Made by a program: the position numbers and the translations under genes. Source: Candidatus Njordarchaeota archaeon (lineage in GTDB: Archaea > Asgardarchaeota > Njordarchaeia > Njordarchaeales > Njordarchaeaceae). From it: 5,140 nt of DNA. Where the stretch lies: NCBI GenBank assembly GCA_029856615.1, contig JAHKLF010000125.1:1-5140 (forward strand), written 5' to 3'. The notes under the pieces were generated by a model that was given only the letters and a program-made list of their open reading frames with translations, was not told where the DNA came from and made no database searches. Of this stretch, positions 1 to 5,140 are shown one piece after another (position 1 is the first letter of the stretch; each line of letters opens with the position of its first letter).

Positions 1-133
1 AGAGGCAAAAAGGAGATTGGAGAAAAAATAGAGGAAAGGGATAATAGATATCGATACACTAAATAATAGAAACACAAAGATAAGAAAGGAGCTCGAAGAA
101 ATAGAGTCAAAGCTAAACAAAATGAAAATATAA
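1..133 (+). CDS. 3' end of a coiled-coil protein gene, apparently frameshifted
   Basis: This is the partial end of a plus-strand gene of unknown function. Frame 1 is open from base 1 but stops at 64-66. Frame 2 is blocked by TAG at 29-31, then open to TAA at 131-133, and has no ATG, GTG or TTG until 122, so it cannot be a gene on its own. Joining the frames by dropping one base of the GGG at 38-40 gives a charged helix. Its heptad core positions (Ile, Ile, Arg, Ile, Leu, Asn, Ile, Leu, Ile, Leu, Met) stay in register across the junction, which suggests one continuous coiled coil. The frame 2 stop lies two bases from the stop of the convergent permease, typical of tight archaeal gene ends. It could be a sequencing or assembly indel, a genuine frameshift, or a gene that simply ends at 66. 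The function cannot be assigned because the body of the gene is outside the window. Confidence 0.45.
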
Positions 134-135
134 GG
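115..135 (-). terminator. weak T-rich terminator candidate of the permease gene
   Basis: Read on the minus strand just after the permease TAG stop, this stretch has three short T runs (TTTT, TTTT, TTT). Archaeal intrinsic termination usually needs only T-rich tracts without a hairpin. The runs are short and overlap the convergent coding end, so the call is weak. Confidence 0.25.
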
Positions 136-2967
136 CTAATGATATATCCTAATTTCTTTTGGTAAATCTATCTTTAATGCAGATTGCATTGCAAGTCTAG
201 CTGATATGAAAACGATAATAGCTTCTAAAGCTAATGCACTTAGTGTATCCATTGATATAATTATTCCATGTCCTGGTGGGGGTTGATGCGCTCCAATGAG
301 ACCATAAGTAACCATTTCCAGTAAGGGATATGCAAATCCCCACGAAATAATAATGCTTGTGATTAATCCAGTCATAATGATGAGGAAGGCTTCTGCTTCG
401 GCTATTGAAAACACTTGCTTTCTAGACGCGCCTCTACTCAGCATTAAAGCTATTTCTCTCCGTCTCTCTAAATACTCCGTCAATAACACGATGTATATAC
501 TGAATGCTGTAACTATCGTTAACTGAGTGAACTCGGCCTTATAGATATTTGCCATTAAACCAGATATAGAGCTTCTGAGGGCGAAATCTAATACTTCTCT
601 ATAACAATAGATATCTGCATATAAAGAGTACTTAAAGAATAATTCCTTTAACTCACCTATGAACCAATCGTCACTGAAATCTCCATCCTTATGTATAAGT
701 AACCTATATGGCGCTTGAAGATATCTCTTAACGTTCTCAGAATTAACCAGCATGATAATGTGATCATCTTTTTGTGGAGCATAAATATCAGTTAGTAATC
801 CTGGCATAAAAGAGACGAATCCAATCACCTTAAATGTTATAATTTCACTTTCTCCCTTAAAACTAAATCTGAAGGAAATTGAATCCCCTATACGAAAACC
901 ATAGCTAGTTTTTGCGGATATACCTAGTATAGCATTGGTACCATTTAGGAAATAATTCTTGGCTTCCACTACAGTTACTCCCTGGAGACAATCATCAGTT
1001 ATAAATGAATTATCGAAATATTTTGGATCAACAGCAATAATTAGTGCGTACGGTAGACCGAGTCGAATGGGCTTATACATGTAATATGCTAGCGTAACAT
1101 CGATTTCATTCGTAATATTCATTAAATCGGGCAAGAATGTGTTCTCCCAGAAATCAATGGATTTAGGCCTAGATAATAAATCAACCCTATAATCGTCACC
1201 TACAATAACCTTAACAAGGTTTGTTATCTCATTAACGTTTGTAGCAGAATTAATACCAGCCGTAAGCATGAAAGACATTATTAATGCTGTAACGAAAATC
1301 AATCTAGCTGTCCTAGCCGGTCTTCGTGCAAAATGCTTTGTAGCTATGGGTGAAAACGATTTTGCAAAGAATTTAGCTACGGATTCAAGGATAGTCATCA
1401 TTTTTGAAGAATAATATGCCACGATCTTACTTAAACCGTAAGCAAGAGCGAACGGACCTGTTCCAATAGCGACTATATCCATGACGAATATTAATACGCC
1501 TATCACCTGGATCAAGGCAGAGTTAGCAACCATGAACTTTAAGGCTATATTCTTCAGAACATATAAGCCCATATATGATTCTAGGAGGGAATACATGCCT
1601 ACGGACACTGAGAAGAAACTGTAAATAGGTCTCGGTTCTTTCTCAATTTTTTCTAGGTATGGACTTAGACCCTCTATAATACTTATCTTAAGAGCTTGTA
1701 TGGATGCGGGGATAACACTAAGGAATCCAAATAAGATACCGTAAAGGATAGAAATGATTAGATAGTTTATCATATTCTCCAAAAGTACTATGATTACACT
1801 ATACCTATAAGCATAGTATGGGAAAAGGATATACGCTGAAATAATCGTCAACGTGCCGGAGAATAGAAAACCAAGTATGCTTCCAAACAAGCTTACAACA
1901 AGGAATTCGAAAACGATTATTAATGATAATTGCTTCTTATTAACACCTCTAATTCTAAATAAAGCTATTTCTCGCTTTCTCCTGTTAATATAGGTCCAAC
2001 CAATAATCACTGATAAGAATCCACCCACAAAAAAGCTTGGAAGAATCGCGTACGTTAACTGAAGTTTCAAGGCGGATGGCCAATCAGCGTAATTCTCGAC
2101 GATTATTTCTAAGTAATTATCGTACTTAACTGAGACTATTGGGACGTAATCAGTAATAGTATAAATTATCTTACTATCAATCTTTTTTAAGTCAACATAC
2201 ATCTGTTCAGGATTCCAAGGGTTAAATATTCTTTCCTTATCTATCCAAATGAGATATGTCGGAAATCCAGAATATGAACTACTTAAACCCCAACCACCAA
2301 TTAATTCATCTGTGGTGAATAAGCATATTCCCCAATAATACTGCGTCCTATTCCTGATTCTCACAGGAACTTTTGATGCAAGCAAATCGTACTCGTATAG
2401 AACCTTTTCAAGCAGTTCAGAGACGTGGAAGATCCCAACCACCTTATAAGTCTTATTAAAGTTCCCATACGGTGACAGGATCTCTATTTCATCCCCTATG
2501 TTAACTCCAAAGAGCTCGGCAAGATCTGAAGTGATAGCAATCTCATTATTATTGACAGGTAATTCCCCATGCTTAATAGTTATATTTCCCTTCCAAGAAC
2601 TAGCATTGAATGCGGCTAATAAAAGGGATTTCGTGCCGTTATAAGCAGGATATAACGTAATATTGTTAGCCCTAAGAATGATCGACTTTTCAGACCTAGA
2701 GATAACAGTTTTTATATCTCTAATAAAATCAAATACCCGAATATCATTCTCAAGATCTGAGAAATCATTAAAGTTAGAAACCCTAATGGTGACCTTAATG
2801 TCCACTAAAGCACATTCGAAATTACTTTTAAGTTGCGACGAAGCTATATATTCACCAATCCAAAGCGGAGTCGCTATTAAACTAACGACTAAGGCCACCC
2901 CTATTATCAATGGGACAAAGATCTTTTTCCTAAAGATAATAAGTACTAACAACTCCTTACGCCTCAA
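136..2967 (-). CDS. FtsX/MacB-type ABC transporter permease with two FtsX domains
   Basis: This 943-residue integral membrane permease should work with a MacB/LolD-type ATPase supplied in trans, in export, lipid or lipoprotein handling, or mechanotransmission across the membrane. The substrate is unknown. It has two halves. Half one has a membrane segment at about 17-38, an extracytoplasmic MacB-like core at about 39-303 (including a beta subdomain near 139-181 with an IGDEIEI-like strand and a KVVGIF strand), then segments near 307-327, 349-381 and 391-425. Half two has segments near 485-511 and 555-573 (after an ARRPARTARL entry motif), a second core at about 574-812 with IGDSISF and FKVIGF, and segments near 815-833, 860-881 and 906-927. 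The cytoplasmic FtsX motif occurs twice: RRKREIALFRIRG at 329-341 and ERRREIALMLSRG at 834-846. The start is TTG, and no ATG, GTG or TTG lies in frame just upstream. The gene stands alone: divergent on one side, convergent on the other. Confidence 0.93.
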   Translation of the reverse strand: MRRKELLVLIIFRKKIFVPLIIGVALVVSLIATPLWIGEYIASSQLKSNFECALVDIKVTIRVSNFNDFSDLENDIRVFDFIRDIKTVISRSEKSIILRANNITLYPAYNGTKSLLLAAFNASSWKGNITIKHGELPVNNNEIAITSDLAELFGVNIGDEIEILSPYGNFNKTYKVVGIFHVSELLEKVLYEYDLLASKVPVRIRNRTQYYWGICLFTTDELIGGWGLSSSYSGFPTYLIWIDKERIFNPWNPEQMYVDLKKIDSKIIYTITDYVPIVSVKYDNYLEIIVENYADWPSALKLQLTYAILPSFFVGGFLSVIIGWTYINRRKREIALFRIRGVNKKQLSLIIVFEFLVVSLFGSILGFLFSGTLTIISAYILFPYYAYRYSVIIVLLENMINYLIISILYGILFGFLSVIPASIQALKISIIEGLSPYLEKIEKEPRPIYSFFSVSVGMYSLLESYMGLYVLKNIALKFMVANSALIQVIGVLIFVMDIVAIGTGPFALAYGLSKIVAYYSSKMMTILESVAKFFAKSFSPIATKHFARRPARTARLIFVTALIMSFMLTAGINSATNVNEITNLVKVIVGDDYRVDLLSRPKSIDFWENTFLPDLMNITNEIDVTLAYYMYKPIRLGLPYALIIAVDPKYFDNSFITDDCLQGVTVVEAKNYFLNGTNAILGISAKTSYGFRIGDSISFRFSFKGESEIITFKVIGFVSFMPGLLTDIYAPQKDDHIIMLVNSENVKRYLQAPYRLLIHKDGDFSDDWFIGELKELFFKYSLYADIYCYREVLDFALRSSISGLMANIYKAEFTQLTIVTAFSIYIVLLTEYLERRREIALMLSRGASRKQVFSIAEAEAFLIIMTGLITSIIISWGFAYPLLEMVTYGLIGAHQPPPGHGIIISMDTLSALALEAIIVFISARLAMQSALKIDLPKEIRIYH

Positions 2968-2994
2968 AGGTCTAGCAGATTCGTGAACTATAGA

Positions 2995-3000
2995 TTTAAA
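2995..3000 (-). promoter_or_regulatory. TATA-like box of the permease gene
   Basis: TTTAAA is centred about 30 bases upstream of the permease TTG start. Archaeal TATA boxes lie about 26-27 bases before the transcription start, so the transcript would begin at or within a few bases of the start codon. The 27 bases between box and TTG contain no GGAG or GGTG, consistent with a leaderless mRNA. The call rests on sequence and spacing only. Confidence 0.5.
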
Positions 3001-3013
3001 GTTAAAGGCCTCC

Positions 3014-3023
3014 TTAATTTAAG
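3014..3023 (+). promoter_or_regulatory. TATA-like box of the plus-strand operon
   Basis: TTAATTTAAG is centred about 27-30 bases upstream of the ATG at 3048, the spacing expected for an archaeal leaderless transcript. No Shine-Dalgarno-like sequence precedes the ATG (CAGAGAA). The box mirrors the minus-strand TTTAAA across an AGGCCT centre at 3006-3011, so the two promoters sit back to back and probably share or compete for TFB contact sites. Confidence 0.5.
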
Positions 3024-3047
3024 TTAGATGCATTAATAAACAGAGAA

Positions 3048-3737
3048 ATGGGGGAGAACATTTTGACATTCTATGCTGTCCCTAAAAAATTATCAGAAAC
3101 TTTAATAGCCGAAGGGAGACTTATTTGGCAACCATATGTTAGAATAATCTACAAAACAAAAAAAGGGAAAGTAGATATATTAGTGGATAGTCTAATACCA
3201 GAGCTATGTAAAGACCCGATCGTAGCAGTATTAGCAACGAGAAAAACATCCTTAGTTAAGCTATCAACAAGGAAACCTATAGAGGGTATAGTCCTAGATC
3301 ACAGATTAAGTGGACTAGATTTAGTTAATTATTTCCTTAAGGCATATGAAAATGCCGAGAAATTAGCGCAAGTATCAGAAGAAGATTTCTATGAAAGAAC
3401 ACAGTTGGACATTGACTGGTCAAGATACAGAGCGCTCTTTCTTCCATCCAAGAGATTAATAAATAGGAAAGAACCCATTTTTAGATACTTAATAGGACGA
3501 GACGAAGCCTCACCATACGTAATCGGTCTATACTTAAAAGGACTAATAGAGAGCGGACTAAAAATAGTCCCTAAAACAAGGGTAGATATACTGCTCAGCC
3601 AGAAAGCTTATTATCCTCTCATACTCACGAACGATTTCAGGATCTATGAACCAGCTTGGAAACTATCCGAAAGCATATTGTATAACTGGATTATAGATAA
3701 ATATCCGCAAGTAAAAGAATTCTATTCAAGCGTTTAA
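3048..3737 (+). CDS. uncharacterised soluble protein, 229 aa, first gene of an operon
   Basis: I do not recognise this protein family. The product is predicted to be cytoplasmic: it has no signal peptide and no membrane segment, it is rich in Lys, Arg, Glu and Tyr, and it has a single Cys at 54. The first 50 or so residues look beta-rich, with a pattern of aromatic-Pro-Tyr-hydrophobic strand, a Lys-Lys-Gly-Lys turn, and an ILVD strand (about 25-48). This faintly resembles small beta modules with a PYW...VDA pattern, but that is too weak to name. Residues about 88-115 and 205-225 look helical. A conserved-looking centre at about 122-165 includes DWSRYRALFLPSKR and IGRDEASPY. The ATG at 3048 is the natural start, since the ATG at 3028 is followed at once by a stop in its frame. 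Seven bases separate its stop from the next gene, so the two are probably co-transcribed and may work together at the membrane. That is inference. Confidence 0.85.
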   Translation: MGENILTFYAVPKKLSETLIAEGRLIWQPYVRIIYKTKKGKVDILVDSLIPELCKDPIVAVLATRKTSLVKLSTRKPIEGIVLDHRLSGLDLVNYFLKAYENAEKLAQVSEEDFYERTQLDIDWSRYRALFLPSKRLINRKEPIFRYLIGRDEASPYVIGLYLKGLIESGLKIVPKTRVDILLSQKAYYPLILTNDFRIYEPAWKLSESILYNWIIDKYPQVKEFYSSV

Positions 3738-3743
3738 CAAGAA

Positions 3744-3748
3744 AGTGA
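3744..3748 (+). promoter_or_regulatory. possible ribosome binding site favouring the ATG at 3754
   Basis: AGTGA lies six bases before ATG 3754 and includes GTGA, part of the GGTGATC complement of the archaeal 16S 3' end. The GTG at 3745 that opens the longest frame lies inside this motif and has only AACAAGAAA in front of it. This favours the ATG at 3754 as the real start. The match is short. Confidence 0.35.
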
Positions 3749-4500
3749 AGAAAATGAATAAAAGAGATGAAATCTATTCCGTCTCAACCGCATTTAAAGA
3801 CTTATCAATAGCGTTTAGATATGTAACAATAACGTATCTGAGTTATCTGATATTGCCTCCACTAATATTAATACGGTACAGCGAAACTATATGCGTATTC
3901 CAGGAACTTTTAGGCGCAAACCCGAGTAATGCAGAAGCATTAATTCCAGTAATACTTAGTTATCACTTACTATACGGGGGAGTTTTCACTTTTTCTCTCA
4001 TAGCGTTAAGCATAGCAATAATTTACTGTGCAAGGAAATTTAAAAACTTAGCCAAGGAATTGGAACTGCAATTACCATCAAAACTCGCAATAGCACCAAT
4101 GATCTGGGGGATATACGCGATAACACTAGCAACAATAAACATTTTCTACACGTATACCCAGTACATGAACCTGATAAACCAATTATGGAAGAGTATAGAG
4201 AGTGGCACCATGGAAATGACGATAAATCCCGAACCATTAAGAACAATGGTTATAGTTCACGAAATATTATTCGCTATAACAATAATACTCCTAAGCTGGG
4301 CGATTCACGAACTAGTAGAGAACTTCGAGATACTAGACAAACTAAGACTACCAGCACAACTACTATTGGTAGGTGCATCATTATTTATTATAGAAGTACT
4401 GTTATGGGGACTAGGAATCGGGCCAATAATAGTAGTAATAGCATTCTACATGATCAAACGAGGGACAAAAGAAGTAAGCGAGAGACTAAAAAATAATTAA
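3745..4500 (+). CDS. uncharacterised polytopic membrane protein, about 250 aa
   Basis: The longest frame (GTG 3745) gives 251 residues. ATG 3754 gives 248 and is the better start because GTGA would then act as its ribosome binding site. Membrane segments lie near residues 27-44, 67-95, 113-137, 167-187 and 203-238, the last long enough for two, so five or six in all. A short cytoplasmic basic/acidic loop follows segment two (CARKFKNLAKELELQ), and the C-terminus is charged (KRGTKEVSERLKNN), probably cytoplasmic. No catalytic motif, cofactor site or transporter signature is visible. The layout is reminiscent of small crenarchaeal membrane families such as DUF973, but I cannot confirm that. It follows the 229-residue soluble protein by seven bases and is likely its partner in one transcript. 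Its end faces the binding-protein gene with a gap of 22 bases. Confidence 0.85.
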   Translation: MKKMNKRDEIYSVSTAFKDLSIAFRYVTITYLSYLILPPLILIRYSETICVFQELLGANPSNAEALIPVILSYHLLYGGVFTFSLIALSIAIIYCARKFKNLAKELELQLPSKLAIAPMIWGIYAITLATINIFYTYTQYMNLINQLWKSIESGTMEMTINPEPLRTMVIVHEILFAITIILLSWAIHELVENFEILDKLRLPAQLLLVGASLFIIEVLLWGLGIGPIIVVIAFYMIKRGTKEVSERLKNN

Positions 4501-4515
4501 AATATAATATAAAGA
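4488..4515 (-). terminator. T-rich terminator of the solute-binding protein gene
   Basis: On the minus strand, just past the TAA at 4523-4525, the sequence becomes T-rich (TTCTTTATATTATATTTTAA) and ends in a run of six T at 4493-4488. This fits an archaeal oligo-T terminator without a hairpin. The T6 lies antisense to the last codons of the convergent membrane-protein gene. Confidence 0.4.
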
Positions 4516-4522
4516 AGGGAGT

Positions 4523-5140
4523 TTATTCTTCGCGGCGGAGGAGTATTGGAGGCAGGGCAATGAACAATGGTGGTAAGGTGCTCATGACAGCCTTAGGAGC
4601 GAATATTCCGCTTGCATCAATTAACTGCTTGGCTTTATCGAGATCGTATGTGTAGTGGATGATTCCATAGTCAGTCCAACCGAACATGCCCTTTGGTATA
4701 ACTCCATACAATGGCAAAGCGAAGTCACTGTAGATCTGTGAGTAAATCTGCTCGTAAGGTGTTGCGTAAGCTAGAGCTTTTCTTACTAATGTGATGTTGA
4801 ATGGGAACTTGTAAGTGTTCCATACAACGAAGACAATGTCGTACGTTAGTAAGTCTGGGTCTTTCTCCTCAATTATTTGCCATCCATCTAGTGTGGTTCC
4901 ATTAACGTCCTCTACTCTATCTAATGGTACAGCACAGAAATCTGCGGCTCCCTGTGTGTACAAGGATATTCTAGTTTCGGTCTCTGACTTGATGGAGTAA
5001 ATCACGTATTCAATGGTACCATAATTGGTACCCTCATATAGTGTAGAGTTCCAGTAGTATGGGTTCTTCTTAAGGATAATCCACTGGTTCTCTAAGTAAT
5101 CATATACGTAGAATGGACCAGTTGCAACTGGATACTGGTG
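4523..5140 (-). CDS. ABC transporter solute-binding protein, family 5 (oligopeptide/dipeptide type), 5'-partial
   Basis: The frame is open to the window edge, so 205 C-terminal residues are visible and the true start lies beyond 5140. The GTG at 5003-5005 is internal. The protein should bind peptides or oligosaccharides outside the cell for an Opp/Dpp-type importer. Family 5 hallmarks occur in order: ATGPFYV (visible residues 6-12), NPYYW (26-30), a Gln-Gly-Ala-Ala-Asp segment (the 'aLqsGevD' position, about 63-67), VRKALAYA (119-126), PLYGVIPKGMFGW (143-155) and YDLDKAKQLIDASG (165-178). In typical family members roughly 150-200 residues follow this last helix. Here only 27 remain, ending in a hydrophobic Pro/Leu tail and Arg-Arg-Glu-Glu. 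The C-terminal part is therefore missing or replaced. The last codons use CGC-CGC and CTC-CTC, unlike the AGA/ATA-rich neighbours. No permease or ATPase partners are in the window. Confidence 0.92.
   Translation of the reverse strand, partial: HQYPVATGPFYVYDYLENQWIILKKNPYYWNSTLYEGTNYGTIEYVIYSIKSETETRISLYTQGAADFCAVPLDRVEDVNGTTLDGWQIIEEKDPDLLTYDIVFVVWNTYKFPFNITLVRKALAYATPYEQIYSQIYSDFALPLYGVIPKGMFGWTDYGIIHYTYDLDKAKQLIDASGIFAPKAVMSTLPPLFIALPPILLRREE

Noticed and set aside
2663..2986. Plus-strand open frame of 107 codons
   Set aside because: It is antisense to the N-terminal half-core of the FtsX permease. The permease has clear family motifs, while this frame shows low-complexity Ser/Lys/Leu content and no motif.
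3009..3015. AAGGAGG on the minus strand, a strong Shine-Dalgarno-like sequence
   Set aside because: No ATG, GTG or TTG follows at 5-12 bases in any frame. It lies over 40 bases from the TTG start and upstream of the TATA-like box, so it would not be in the message. It probably belongs to the promoter dyad.
4040..4246. Minus-strand open frame of 68 codons
   Set aside because: It lies inside the membrane-protein gene on the opposite strand, has an odd Cys/Ser/Leu composition and does not resemble the missing C-terminal part of the binding protein.
4185..4496. Plus-strand open frame of 103 codons
   Set aside because: It is a shifted frame of the membrane-protein gene. Its Asn/Thr/Arg-rich composition is typical of an out-of-frame read.
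4815..5000. Plus-strand open frame of 61 codons
   Set aside because: It is antisense to the family 5 binding protein, whose motifs are clear. The Ser-rich content has no coding character.
5015..5032. Two GGTACC palindromes six bases apart
   Set aside because: They fall in the coding frame of the binding protein and encode a repeated Gly-Thr pair. There are only two copies and no other array-like structure nearby, so chance or coding is enough.
1..5140. CRISPR array, insertion sequence, tRNA or other RNA gene
   Set aside because: I saw no regularly spaced repeats, transposase motifs, terminal inverted repeats or tRNA cloverleaf anchors. Nearly the whole window is occupied by coding sequence.

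Overview
This 5.1 kb AT-rich window looks like a chromosomal segment of a thermophilic archaeon, most likely a Thermoproteota (crenarchaeal) lineage. The reasons are the ATA/AGA/AGG-heavy codon use, TATA-like boxes placed about 27-30 bases upstream of start codons with no Shine-Dalgarno (leaderless style), very short intergenic gaps, and a family 5 solute-binding protein of the kind abundant in peptide-fermenting hyperthermophiles. No RNA gene, insertion sequence, CRISPR array or phage gene was seen.

Layout from left to right. (1) Positions 1-133 hold the 3' end of a plus-strand gene with a coiled-coil tail. Its reading frame appears to be broken by one base around 36-45. (2) Positions 136-2967 on the minus strand encode a 943-residue double-FtsX ABC permease with two extracytoplasmic MacB-like core domains. 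It has no adjacent ATPase gene. (3) Positions 2968-3047 are a compact divergent promoter region with two back-to-back TATA-like boxes around an AGGCCT centre. (4) Positions 3048-3737 and 3745-4500 form a two-gene plus-strand operon: a 229-residue soluble protein of unknown function, then a polytopic membrane protein of about 250 residues, also unrecognised. (5) Positions 4523-5140 on the minus strand are the 3' part of an oligopeptide/dipeptide-type (SBP_bac_5) substrate-binding protein. Its upstream part lies beyond the window.

The two transport genes are both envelope proteins but belong to different ABC classes: a MacB/FtsX-type (type VII-like) permease and an Opp/Dpp-type importer binding protein. 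Nothing links them functionally except proximity. The most unusual points are the binding protein's early stop, which removes most of the usual C-terminal part of the fold and leaves a short hydrophobic, arginine-terminated, GC-rich tail; the frame break in the left-edge coiled-coil gene; and the uncharacterised soluble/membrane gene pair. I saw no convincing new defence or mobile system here.
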